From positions 56,973,129-57,037,128 of the forward strand of contig JARZZO010000009.1 in assembly GCA_030544215.1 (NCBI GenBank): 64,000 nucleotides of DNA, given 5' to 3'. The stretch comes from Zantedeschia hybrid cultivar. Lineage: Eukaryota > Streptophyta > Magnoliopsida > Alismatales > Araceae. Positions 9,899-20,962 of the stretch are shown here, piece after piece; the stretch's first letter is position 1, and each line of letters begins with the position of its first letter. Made by a program: the position numbers and the translations under genes. The notes beneath the pieces are model-generated. The model had not been told where the DNA came from. It did no database searches and saw only the letters and a list, made by a program, of their open reading frames with translations.

Positions 9899-11416
9899 CT
9901 AAAGCCAATCATTTTTATACAGAATACCCATATTCTCTAAGTGACGCTCAAAAACATTTTGAGACAAAGGCTTTGTAAGTGGATTTGCTATGTTGTCGGC
10001 TGAGGGAACTCTTTCCACCACGACATCTCCTCGAGCTATAATCTCTCTGATCAAATGAAAGCGCCGCAGAATGTGCTTCGACTTCTGATGAGACCTCGGC
10101 TCTTTCGCTTGAGCAATCGCCCCATTGTTGTCACACAACAGTGGGATGGGACCAGATATGCTTTCCACCACACCAAGATCGCCGATGAATTTCTTCATCC
10201 ATACAGCTTCTTTGGCGGCTTCAGCAGCAGCACTATACTCGGCTTCCGTTGTCGAATCAGCAGTGGTTTCATGCTTGGAACTTTTACAGCTCAATGCTCC
10301 CCCGTTGAGTGTGAAAACAAAACCTGATGTTGACTTGCTGTCATCAGGATCAGACTGAAAACTTGAGTCAGTATATCCTTGCAGCTTCAAGTCTCCTCCT
10401 CCATAGACTAGAAATAGATCGTTAGTCCTTCTCAAGCACTTAATGATGCATTTCACAGCCTTCCAGTGTTCATCACCTGGATCTGCCTGATGTTTGCTCG
10501 TAACACTTGGAGCATATGCTACGTCAGGTCTGGTACATAGCATGGCATACATGATGGATCCTATGGCAGAAGCATAGGGGACTTTATCCATCATTGCCCT
10601 CTGTTCAGGTGTCTTTGGAGACTGACCTTTAGAAAGTGAAATTCCATGTCTCATCGGTATGAGACCTCTCTTGGAATTTTCCATGCCAAACCTTTTGACA
10701 ATGGTTTCTATGTACATGGATTGAGTTAAAGCTAGCATCTTATTTGATCTATCTCTATAGATCCGTATTCCTAATACGTAAGATGCTTCTCCCAAATCCT
10801 TCATGGAGAAGTTCTTTGACAGCCATATCGTTACTGATGACATCATTCCTACATCATTCCCAATGAGTAGGATGTCGTCAACGTAAAGAACCAGAAATGT
10901 GATTGCGGTCCCACTGTTTTTCTTGTATACACATGGCTCATCTTCATTCTTAATAAAGCCATAAGATTTGATCGCCTCATTAAATCTTATGTTCCAGCTT
11001 CGGGAAGCTTGCTTCAGTCCATAAATGGACCTTTGCAACTTGCATACCATGTCTGGAGATTCTTTGGATGTGAATCCTTCTGGTTGTATCATATACACCT
11101 CTTCCTCAAGGTTTCCATTGAGGAAGGCAGTCTTCACATCCATCTGCCAGATTTCATAATCATGGTAGGCAGCAATGGCGAGAAGAATTCTGATGGACTT
11201 AATCATAGCAACGGGTGAAAAGGTTTCGTCATAGTCAACACCTTGTCTTTGACGATAGCCTTTTGCCACTAATCTTACTTTATAAGTTTCAATACGTCCA
11301 TCTGCACCGACCTTTCTTTTAAAGATCCATTTGCAGCCGATAGATACTATACCATCGGGTAAATCTACCAAGTTCCAAACTTGGTTGATGTACATGGACT
11401 GTATTTTAGAATTCAT
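9899..11416 (-). CDS. Copia B reverse transcriptase and RNase H (open, 505 aa, partial polyprotein)
   Basis: An uninterrupted frame covers the whole RT and RNase H of a copia pol. Landmarks are WIFKRK and the DVKTAFLNG block, the catalytic LYVDDIL (about residues 177-183), TRPDVAYA, then RNase H with YTDSSFQ, STTEAEY and the C-terminal ADNIANPLTKPL segment. Natural stop just before the polypurine tract. It copies element RNA into DNA and degrades the RNA strand, inside virus-like particles. It is only part of a polyprotein: upstream in the same frame is a TGA (near 11428-11430) where a Trp is expected, shared with element C. It is therefore unlikely to be expressed as a functional product. 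Confidence 0.9.
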   Translation of the reverse strand: MNSKIQSMYINQVWNLVDLPDGIVSIGCKWIFKRKVGADGRIETYKVRLVAKGYRQRQGVDYDETFSPVAMIKSIRILLAIAAYHDYEIWQMDVKTAFLNGNLEEEVYMIQPEGFTSKESPDMVCKLQRSIYGLKQASRSWNIRFNEAIKSYGFIKNEDEPCVYKKNSGTAITFLVLYVDDILLIGNDVGMMSSVTIWLSKNFSMKDLGEASYVLGIRIYRDRSNKMLALTQSMYIETIVKRFGMENSKRGLIPMRHGISLSKGQSPKTPEQRAMMDKVPYASAIGSIMYAMLCTRPDVAYAPSVTSKHQADPGDEHWKAVKCIIKCLRRTNDLFLVYGGGDLKLQGYTDSSFQSDPDDSKSTSGFVFTLNGGALSCKSSKHETTADSTTEAEYSAAAEAAKEAVWMKKFIGDLGVVESISGPIPLLCDNNGAIAQAKEPRSHQKSKHILRRFHLIREIIARGDVVVERVPSADNIANPLTKPLSQNVFERHLENMGILYKNDWL

Positions 11417-12803
11417 GGCTTCCCGTCATTTCCCGGCCTCTGGACTTTCAATGGCCTCCTGGTAACTCTTAGGATCATCATCCTCATTATAGAGTATCCT
11501 TGAACTATCCAAATTAATATGTCCTACATATCTTTATGGTGGTTTAGGTACTCTTTCAGACCTACGAGGTTCCTGTGTATCATTTTGAACAGGTTCAGAA
11601 ACTGACGGTTCATCTGATGAACCATTGCCAATTTGTTGGTCTGGAATTTCTTCCAGTGTTACTTTACTCCCACTGTCCTTCTGGAGAATATAATCTTCTT
11701 CCAGAAAGACAGCTCTCCTGGCCACAAACACCTTTTGTTCGCCAGGAAGATAAAAGTAATATCCATAAGTTTCCTTTGGATATCACACAAATCTGCATTT
11801 GTCAGTTCTGGATTCCAGTTTATCTGCGTCATGTCTTTTAACATGAGCAGGACATCCCCAGACTTTAACATGTTTACGGTCTGGTTTCCTTCCATTCCAT
11901 ATCTCATATGGAGTGGTCTCAACAGATTTGCTGGGTACCTTGTTTAGGACATACATAGCCGAGCTAAGTGCATATCCCTATAAGGACACTGGTAATTTGG
12001 ACATGCTTATCATGGATCGCACCATTTCCATTAATGTGCGATTTCTCCTTTCTGATACATCATTCATTTGAGGTGTATAAGGAGGTGTAAGCTGAGAAAT
12101 GATACTATTATCCTTTAAGTATTTAATGAACTATGTACTCAAGTATTCACCACCCCGATCAGATCGGATGGTTTTTATACTCTTTCCTGTTTGTTTTTCT
12201 ACTTCATTCTTAAATTCTCTGAATTTTTCAAAGGCTTCAGATTTATACTTCAATAAGTATATATATCCAAACCTTGAGTAATCATCAGTGAATGTAATGA
12301 AGTATGAAAAACCCCCAATGGCTTGGGTTGACATAGGACCACATACATCTGAATGTATGAGTTCTAATATGTCTTTGGCTCGTTCTCCAGTTCCACTAAA
12401 TGGAGACTTAGCCATTTTACCCATTAAACATGACTCACTGGTTGCATATGATTCATAATTAAATGGATCTAAATATCCATCTTTATGCATCCTTTGGAGT
12501 CTGTTTTCACCAATGTGTCCAAGCCTACAATGCCACAAGTAGGCTTTGTTCATTTCATACTTACTCCTTTTAATTGAAGAACCGATATGTAAATTATCAT
12601 GAGTCACATTCAATAGATACAATCCATTGGACAAAATAGCAGAAGCTATTAATTTATTTCCGAAATAAATTGAACAACTACTGTTCCCAAAATTTAAATT
12701 GTATCTAATTCTATCCAAGCATAAAATAGAAATGATATTACTTATTATGCTAGGTACATAATAGCATTCATCTAATAAAAATGTATCTCCGGATGGTAGC
12801 TTG
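11417..12803 (-). pseudogene. Copia B integrase and protease remnants
   Basis: Minus-strand segments match element C integrase and GAG-pre-integrase: WHCRLGHIGENR, ELIHSDVCGPMS, SDRGGEYLS and FVARRAVFLEEDY. The frame is broken by stops at several places, including a TGA in the conserved FVGYP block near 11783. The copy is cut in the protease region at 12803. The intact first and second catalytic Asp residues are visible, so decay is recent. Confidence 0.86.
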
Positions 12804-14354
12804 TGTTAGCATTAGATGGTCTAAAAGCCAATCCGATACTATGTACTTATTCAGATTATTAATAAATGGCAATAATTCATTATGTGTAATTAATTCGATC
12901 TGTGTTTATCGTATCACGATGAAGGCCATGAACATGTGCAACAGTCTTCGGATTATGATGAGATCATAATTACGGGACCGAAGACTTATAAACACATGTT
13001 CTTAATTGTTCCTAGTCATACGATGTTTGAGATAGGACATCGAACATCCGGACTGACTAGTATAGGTTACTTCAGCTCGTATGATGAGGGTGACTAATCC
13101 CATAAGTCACTTGTGTGGAGACACTATGCTGAACCTATAGGTGCTCATTGGTGAATGAGTTCACTGAACTGATCCGACTATGAATCGCTGGATGGTAATC
13201 ACCTCATTGTTAACCAGCTCGATTCATTTGTCACGGTTGCGTGGATGATCCTTGGACCTAAGACTCCAAAGATATCTTGTTGGTAGGTTTTTGAGCTTTG
13301 ACCTTGACGAACGAATCCCTAACTATGGGTTATCCATAAGTCAAGCGATCGGGTTCAGGGAAATGCCATCGAAGGTAATTGTGTGTTCAATACGGGATCA
13401 TCCGCTCTCGGTAGTTTGAGAGAGAATGTTCTGGGAATGATGCGCTTAAAGTCCCTGGCCAGGGCGGACTCTATAATCAATAAGGAGTTATCGGATTCAG
13501 ATTAGCGGCATCTGATTCAAGTGAATCGACCAAATAGGGTTTAACAGTAAACCATCCCCTAGGTCAATTCGGGAACATTGCACAGATGAAGGATTATATC
13601 CGCGCGCTAACCGATGAGAGAAAGGTTCCAATAGAGGGTTGCGATAACCCCAGTGCCATCCAGGATTACGCGATGTTGCTTGGCATCCAACGTGATCGGC
13701 AGTCCGTCCGAATTTATTGTGGGACATTAAATTCGGCTGATTAATTGAATATAAGGATATTAATTAATTCAGTGGGTCAGTAAAGGGTTACTGGACTTAA
13801 TGGGCTATTAACTGGACTGGTATTTGGGCCTAGAGGGTCACACGCAAATGGTTTTCAAGTCAATGGATAATCCGACAAGATTTCGGATAAGTCTGGGTTT
13901 TTATGAAAAACCGCAAACTGACTTATTATAAAAAAACGGATTCTACGTCCGGGGCCAGCAACCCTGACCTAGCCGTCATTCGTTCTTTCTCCCTTTCTTT
14001 CTCTTCTGGGCGTGCGGTTCCCAACTGCTCCACCTTCCGTTCGACGGGGATTCCGAATCGCGGCGGATTACGCGCAGCCAGACGGGATCCACGAACGCCG
14101 CAACGAGCGAGGAAGCGAGGATGATCCATTGCGAGGAGAACCGCGTGGATACCGCTAGAGGTCGGGCATCTGCGCGACTTGCGGCATCGCTCCGGCGGAA
14201 CCGGAAAACGGAAGCGGATTCGAATCCGTGCAAGGTAAATTCGATTTACTCCGGTTTTATTTCTAGGATCGAAACGGGACAGATCCGATCCCGAATATTT
14301 TTTTTTTATTCCGCTGCGTTTTTAGGATCGGATCTCGACACAGCGATCCCAACA
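12804..14354 (+). repeat. 5' LTR of copia C
   Basis: It begins TGTTAGCATTAG and ends GATCCCAACA, 1551 bp, with the primer site next to it. It is the reverse-orientation equivalent of the LTRs at 8332-9884 and 21599-23150. Confidence 0.93.
13923..13934 (+). promoter_or_regulatory. Probable TATA box of the copia C LTR
   Basis: TATTATAAAAAA lies about 1.12 kb into the LTR and is conserved as TATAATAA/TTTATAA in the other B/C LTRs, directly before the transcribed GC-rich part. Position and composition fit an RNA polymerase II promoter at the U3/R border. The start site itself cannot be seen. Confidence 0.45.
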
Positions 14355-14355
14355 G

Positions 14356-14371
14356 TTGTATCAGAGCCAGG
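14356..14371 (+). other. Primer binding site, initiator tRNA-Met type
   Basis: TTGTATCAGAGCCAGG follows the LTR by one base and matches the plant copia consensus TGGTATCAGAGCCAGG, complementary to initiator tRNA-Met, with one mismatch at the second base. Confidence 0.9.
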
Positions 14372-16664
14372 TTCCATTGTGTTTTCGCTGTTTCGATCTC
14401 TTTTTGATAATTTTGTAATTAATTCCATGCATGTGATGCGTTCATGAGATGAACACAGCAAGTTTAAGACAAACTGTGAGCATTAAATTTTTATTTTTCT
14501 GCAATTTTCGTGTGTTCTTCGTCGGACGAAGAACTCCTGTATCGGATTGTTCACGGGCATCCCAAGCGTTGGGAAGGGCTCGATGGAGTATGGAATTCCT
14601 TCCATGGGGTCGTGGATCGAAGTACTGATCTTGCACCATGACCGGGAGGATAAATAACCCCTAGATTTATTTTTATTTTCAAAAGTATGGGGTTCCTAAT
14701 TTTTTTTGTAGAAAACGGATTTTTTTTGGGGGGGGGGGGGGGGGGGGTTTGGAAGATAACTGCCGGCAACCAGGGGTTGCCGGCGCCGTCGCCGATGCCC
14801 CTGGGTGCTGGCGGCTGCCCTTCGGCCGGCACCTGCGGGGCATGTTGCCGGCGGCAGGGAGCCGCCGCCCCCCACCCTGCGCGTAGCTAGGGTTTCCTAG
14901 CTGCGCTCGGGTGGGGGGGGGGGGGGGGGGGGGCGGGCCCGACGGGCCTGGCCGGGCCCCGGGTCCGAGCCAGTCGGCCCTGGACCCGAACCAGGTCCGC
15001 GCCCTTGTGGGCGGACCTGGGTCCGAGCCAGGGACCGGCTGGGCTCGGCCCAGGTCCGGTGCGGTCCATTGGACCGCTGCCCATTAATTCCCTTTATTTT
15101 CTTGTTTTTTAATCCCTATTTAATCTGTTTTTGTTCCAAATTAAAAATAGAATTTAATTATTATTTGTAATGAGTTTTTACAATAAGATTGAGCTCTGTT
15201 TTTAATTTTATGGTCCAATAATTAGATTAATATGGATTAAAGTGATAATTAACAAGTTGTTAATTCAATCTAATTGTTAGATTAAATGACATAATTGGGG
15301 AATAACTTTAATTGTTAAATTTATCATTTAATGCCAGTTAATCTTATCTGCGTGGAATGTTACAATCTTGTCAAATTAGAGTTTATGTACATTTATTTTG
15401 ATGTGCATTAGTTTGCTTGTTTGAATTAGATTTAAATTAGCATACTTTGACTTAATGAAAATTTTTCGAAAAATTCTAAATCCAAATTTTGTTTGGTCCC
15501 TGGTTTTATGAAACCTGAAATTATTATTATTTTCGAAAATTTTATTTAGCCATTTGATGCGCAATTCATGTGTGGTTTGTTTAACTAAAACACATGGTGG
15601 TCATGGACGAGCATTAATTGTGGATGTGAAATGTGATTGTGTGGTTTATTGTTTATTAATAAATTGAGGTCTGTGAACCTCTCCCTTTCATATTCCATTG
15701 TACTTCTACTTTCCTCCTTGATGTAATTGCCATAAGGCTTCCTCATTTAAATTATCATGTAATTGAGAATAACGATGTAATTTGATTGAGGCGGCTGCGC
15801 GCGGAGCGATGATGATCCACAACTGTCGACCAGATGAAAATGAAGGAGTTCATTGAATCCATGGGTTTGCAGACTCATGATATAAGTTGTTATATTGTGC
15901 ATGTGTGTGCGTTTGACTATCTAGCTCAAGTCAAACCGCAGTACCGTCCATGACCACACTAATGACACGTATGTGATGCGTGTGCTTAATATTTGCTAGG
16001 TTATTAGTATTTATAATATATTTGATATATTTAATACTATTACCTAGGATGAGACCGAACTAAATAAGTAAAACCTTCGTAACAAACTCTAAGCCGTAGC
16101 GCGAGTTATTGAGAATGTACCGCGTGGCTCTCCATCAATATGATTAATAGAACTTAATTCGGTGGTGGTAGATACTATGTGTTTACCCGAGGTTTGCCAT
16201 TAACTGATGAGAGAACTGTTGATCATGGCATTAGATGCCTTTGGATAAGAGTAGAGGAACGATATAGTCATCCACCTGTTTACCCGGGAACTATATTTCT
16301 ACTTTACTCTGTCACGTATTGATGGTAAAGCTTAGACCGGGGATAATGGTCTACTGTGTTTACCCGGGACCATTGAACTTGGGAGCCGAAATATGATCGG
16401 ATATTGCAAGGAGTTGCAATTATCATGAGATGATTGCTCTGAGATAGCGGTATGATACTACGTGTTTACCCGAGGTCATACTGTGATGCTTGGAGATTCT
16501 GATCCCCACTAGGAGACAGTCGGCGTCTCCCGTTCTGTATATCTGAAGGTTATACAGTCCGTCGAAAATTAGTGGGAGTAAAACTAGATAATAAAAGACC
16601 ATATCTTGTTTTAGTTAATTTGAATATCTGCTAATTATCAATTGATTATCTCCTGTAGGCGAGA
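14372..16664 (+). other. Untranslated leader of copia C
   Basis: A long 2.3-kb leader between primer site and gag. It has a GC-rich block (about 14740-15080) with two pure G runs (14728-14747, 20 nt; 14913-14933, 21 nt), then an AT-rich stretch (15085-15780), then a four-hairpin domain (16166-16481). A segment just before gag (about 16490-16590) is conserved with copia A. No coding sequence is supported. Confidence 0.8.
16166..16481 (+). repeat. Four hairpins with a conserved GTTTACCCGRGG loop (copia C leader)
   Basis: Stems are 16166-16172/16193-16199, 16262-16268/16290-16296, 16345-16351/16368-16374 and 16450-16455/16476-16481. All four loops contain GTTTACCCG followed by AGG or GG. The stems differ in sequence but stay paired (the first uses two G-U pairs). 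Conserved loops on different stems point to an RNA element, plausibly for packaging, dimerisation or protein binding. The function is inferred. Confidence 0.75.
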
Positions 16665-17267
16665 ATGTCGCACTATAACCCGTTGCGAGGCATACTTGAT
16701 GCCAACCGTTTGACAGGCACCAATTACTCAGACTGGCTCAGAAACCTGAAGATAGTCCTCAGGTCTGAGCAGATTGCCTACGTCTTGGATAATGAGCCTC
16801 CTGCTGAACCAGCATTGGATGCTCCAGAGGAGGAAATGATAGCGTATGAAAAATGGAAGGAAGATTCCACCATGGCCCAATACTACATGTTAGCCTCTAT
16901 GAGCAATGAGTTGCAGAGGCAACATGAAGAGATGGATGCTAGATCCATCATGCTCCATTTAAAGGAGCTATTTGGTGAGCAGAGTAGAATCGAACGATAT
17001 GAGATATCGAAGAATACGTTCAAGGCTCAGATGGCAGAGGGAACTTCAGTACAGAATCACGTGCTGAAGATGATTGAGTGGGTGGAGAGGCTAGATGCTC
17101 TTAGGATTACACTTCCCAAGGAGATGCACACAGACCTCGTGTTGTCTTCACTTCCACCGTCATATGCTCAGTTCATCATTAATTTTAACATGAACAAGAT
17201 CCAGGCCACCTTAGCTGAACTGCTGAACATGCTAAAGACTACTGAGGGGAGCCTTGTGAAGGATTAA
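16665..17267 (+). pseudogene. gag: Copia C gag, N-terminal 200 residues
   Basis: The frame starts at ATG in MSHYNPLRGILDANRLTG and encodes the capsid-like UBN2/Retrotran_gag domain (NYSDWLRNLKIVL near the start, ELFGEQSRIERYEISK in the middle, LLNMLKTTEG at the end). It stops at TAA 17265-17267, but the same frame continues with the zinc knuckle in the next entry, so the TAA is a premature stop. In the sister copy A the matching position is a lysine codon. Gag assembles virus-like particles in the cytoplasm. Confidence 0.9.
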
Positions 17268-20200
17268 CCCAAAGTCCTAATGGTTGGTAAGACCAACAGA
17301 AAAAGACTTGCAGTCCAAGCTTTTCGAAAGAATAAGAACAAGGTTCAGAGAAAGGCAAAGGTTACCAAGAAAGACAAAGGTAAAAGTGCTGAGAAAGGTG
17401 ATTGCTTCTACTGTCACCAGAAAGGGCATTGGAAGAAGAATTGCAAAGAATACCTCAAGGACAAGGCTCAAGGAACTGTGAAGCAACATGACGCTTCAGG
17501 TATCTATATGATAGATGTAAACTTGTCAATAAGAGATTGTACATCATGGGTATTAGATACTGGATGTGTATCTCATATCTGCAATTCTGTGCAGGCACTG
17601 ACAAGAAGGCGTAAGCTGAGGACCGGTGAGGTGGAGCTGAGGCTAGGTAACGGCGCAAGAGTTGCGACGATCGTTGTGGGGACAGTGAAGCTCAAGCTAC
17701 CATCTAGAGACACATTTATATTAGATGAATGTTATTATGTACCTAGCATAATAAGGAACATCATTTCTATTTCATGTTTAGATAGAATTGGATACAATTT
17801 AAATTTTGGGAACAATAGTTGTTCAATTTATTTCGGAAATAAATTAATAGCTTCTGCTATTTTGTCCAATGGATTGTATCTATTGAATGTGTCTCATGAT
17901 AATTTACATATCGGTTCTTCAATTAAAAGGAGTAACTATGAAATGAACAAAGCCTACTTGTGGCATTGTAGGCTTAGACACGTTGGTGAAAACAGACTCC
18001 AAAGGATGCATAAAGATGGATACTTGGATCCATTTGATTATGAATCATATGCAACCTGTGAGTCATATTTAATGGGTAAAATGGCTAAGTCTCCATTTAG
18101 TGGAACTGGAGAACGAGCCAAAGACATATTAGAACTCATACATTCAGATGTATGTGGTCCTATGTCAACCCAAGCCATTGGTGGTTTCTCATACTTCATT
18201 ACATTCACTGATGATTACTCAAGGTTTGGATATATATACTTATTGAAGTATAAATCTGAAGTCTTTGAGAAATTCAGAGAATTTAAGAATGAAGTAGAAA
18301 AACAAACATGAAAGAGTATAAAAACCATCCGATTTGATCGGGGTGGTGAATACTTGAGTACTGAGTTCATTAAATACTTAAAGGATAATGGTATCCTTTC
18401 TCAGCTTACACCTCCTTATACACCTCAGATGAATGGTGTATCAGAAAGGAGAAATCGCACATTAATGGAAATGGTGCGATCCATGATGAGCATATCCAAA
18501 TTACCAATGTCCTTATGGGGATATGCATTTAGCTCGGCTATGTATATCCTGAACAAGGTACCCAACAAATATGTTGAAACCACTCCATATGAGATATGGA
18601 ATGGAAGGAAACCAAACCTTAAACATGTTAAAGTCTGGGGATGTCCTGCTCATGTTAAAAGACATGACGCAGATAAGCTAGAATCCAGAACTGACAAATG
18701 CAGATTTGTGGGATATCCAAAGGAAACTTATGGATATTACTTTTATCTTCCTGGCGAACAAAAGGTGTTTGTGGCTAGGAGAGCTGTCTTTCTGGAAGAA
18801 GATTATATTCTCTAGAAGGACAGTGGGAGTAAAGTAATTATGGAAGAAATTCCAGACCCACAAACTGGCAATGGTTCATCAGATGAACCGTCAGTTTCTG
18901 AACCTTTTCAAAATGATACACAGGAACCTCGTAAGTCTGAAAGAGTTCCTAAACTATCAGAAAGATATGTGGGATATATTAATTTGGATGGTTCAAGGAT
19001 ACGCTATAATGAGGATGATGATCCTAAGACTTACCAGGAGGCCATTGAAAGTCCAGAGGCCGGGAAATGACGGGAAGCTATGAATTCTGAAATGCAGTCC
19101 ATGTACATCAACTAAGTTTGGAACTTGGTAGATTTACCCGATGGTATATTACCTATTGGCTGCAAATGGATCTTTAAAAGAAAAATCGGTGCAGATGGAC
19201 GTATTGAGACTTATAAAGCAAGGTTAGTGGCGAAAGGCTATCGTCAAAGACAAGGTGTTGACAATGACGAAACCTTTTCACCCGTTGCTATGATTAAGTC
19301 TATCAGAATTCTTCTCGCCATTGCTGCCTACCATGATTATGAAATCTGGCAGATGGATGTGAAGACTGCCTTCCTCAATGGAAACCTTGAGGAAGAGGTG
19401 TATATGATACAACCAGAAGGATTCACATCCAAAGAATCTCCAGACATGGTATGCAAGTTGCAGAGGTCCATTTATGGACTGAAACAAGCTTTCCGAAGTT
19501 GGAACATAAGATTTGATGAGGCGATGAAATCTTATGGCTTCATTAAGAATGAAGATGAGCCCTGTGTATACAAGAAAAACAGTGGGACCGCAATCACATT
19601 TCTGGTTCTTTACGTTGACGACATCTTACTCATTAAGAATGATGTAAGAATGATGTCATCAGTAAAGATATAGCTGTCAAAGAACTTCTCTATGAAGGAT
19701 TTGGGAGAAGCATCTTACGTATTAGGAATACGGATCTATAGAGATAGATCAAAGAAGATACTAGCTTTGACCCAATCCATGTACATAGAAACCATTGTCA
19801 AAAGGTTTGGCATGAAAAATTCCAAGAGAGGTCTCATACCGATGAGACATGGAATTTCACTTTCTAAAGGTCAGTCTCCAAAGACACCTGAAGAGAGGGC
19901 AATGATGGATAAAATCCCCTATGCTTTTGCCATAGGTTCCATCATGTATGCCATGCTATGTACCAGACCTAATGTAGCATATGCTTTAAGTGTTACGAGC
20001 AGATATCAGGCAGATCTAGGTGATGAACACTGGAAGGCTGTGAAATGCATCCTTAAGTACTTGAGAAGGACTAAGGATCTATTTCTAATCTATGGAGGAG
20101 GAGACTTAATGCTGAAAGGATACACTGACTCGAGTTTTCAGTTTGATCTTGACGACAACAAGTCAACATCAGGTTTTATTTTCATACTCAACGGGGGAGC

Positions 20201-20597
20201 AGTGAGCTGGAAAAGTTCCAAGCTGGAAACCACTGTTGATTCGACAACGGAAGCCGAGTATATTGTTGCTGCTGAAGTCACCAAGGAAGCTGTATGGATG
20301 AAGAAATTCATCGGCGATCTTGGTGTGGTGGAAAGCATATCTGGTCCCGTCTCACTGCTGTGTGACAACAATGGGGCGATTACTTAAGCGAAAGAGCCGA
20401 GGTCTCATCAGAAGTCGAAGCATATTCTGTGGCGCTTTTATTTGATCAGAGAAATTATAACTCGAGGAGATGTCATGGTGGAAAGAGTTCCCTCAGCCGA
20501 CAACATAGCAGATCCGCTTACAAAGCCTTTGTCTCAAAATGTTTTTGAGCGTCACTTAGAGAATATGGGTATTCTGTATAAAAGTGATTGGCTTTAG
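17268..20597 (+). pseudogene. Copia C gag C-terminus, protease, integrase, RT, RNase H (one frame, six further stops)
   Basis: In frame with gag it encodes a CCHC zinc knuckle (CFYCHQKGHWKKNC, about 17403-17444), protease with DTGCVSH, GAG-pre-integrase, integrase (HSDVCGPM, FDRGGEY, NGVSERRN), RT (LYVDDILL near 19609-19635) and RNase H (STTEAEY). Internal stops are TGA 18309, TAG 18813, TGA 19068, TAA near 19113, TAG 19671 and TAA 20385; the natural TAG is at 20595-20597. The reading frame never shifts. SDRGG has become FDRGG next to the second integrase Asp. Comparison with B shows most stops arose from CAA, CAG or TGG codons. Confidence 0.9.
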
Positions 20598-20598
20598 T

Positions 20599-20611
20599 CC
20601 AAGTGGGAGAT
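20599..20611 (+). other. Polypurine tract of copia C
   Basis: CCAAGTGGGAGAT lies immediately before the TGTTAGTATTAG start of the 3' LTR and is identical to the tract of B. Confidence 0.88.
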
Positions 20612-20962
20612 TGTTAGTATTAGATGGTCTCAAAACCAATCCGATACTATGTACTTATTCAGATTATTAATAAATGGCAATAATTCATTGTGTGTAATTA
20701 ATTCGATCTGTGTTTATCGTATCACGATGAAGGCCATGAACATGTGCAACAGTCTTCGGATTATGATGAGATCATAATTACGGGACCGAAGACTTATAAA
20801 CACATGTTCTTAATTGTTCCTAGTCATAGGATGTTTGAGATAGGACATCGAACATCCGGACTGACTAGTATAGGTTACTTCAGCTCATATGATGAGGGTG
20901 ACTGATCCCATAAGTCACTTGTGTGGAGACACTATGCTGAACCTATAGGTGCTCATTGGTAA
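20612..20962 (+). repeat. Truncated 3' LTR of copia C
   Basis: The first about 350 bp match the 5' LTR (12804-13155). Identity stops at GGT-AAATGA, after which copia A integrase DNA begins on the minus strand. The remaining 1.2 kb of LTR is absent. Confidence 0.9.

Larger units (their letters stand above)
9885..12803 (-). mobile_element. Copia element B, internal region (polypurine tract to protease)
   Basis: 2919 bp of minus-strand copia internal sequence, cut at 12803 where the + strand LTR of element C begins. It corresponds base for base in length to 17693-20611 of C in the opposite orientation. B's gag, primer site and the N-terminal part of protease are missing. GCTTG at 12799-12803 is the likely target site of the C insertion, but the partner copy has been deleted. 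Confidence 0.9.
12804..20962 (+). mobile_element. Copia element C (complete except for a truncated 3' LTR)
   Basis: It comprises 5' LTR 12804-14354, initiator-tRNA primer site, a 2.3-kb leader, gag-pol in one frame (16665-20597), polypurine tract and the first about 350 bp of the 3' LTR. It is inserted into B in the opposite orientation and is the same family as B. The 3' LTR breaks at about 20960, where copia A sequence resumes. The coding frame carries seven in-frame stops and no frameshift. Confidence 0.92.

Noticed and set aside
14356..14371. tRNA-like match
   Set aside because: It is the 16-nt primer binding site complementary to initiator tRNA-Met, not a tRNA gene.
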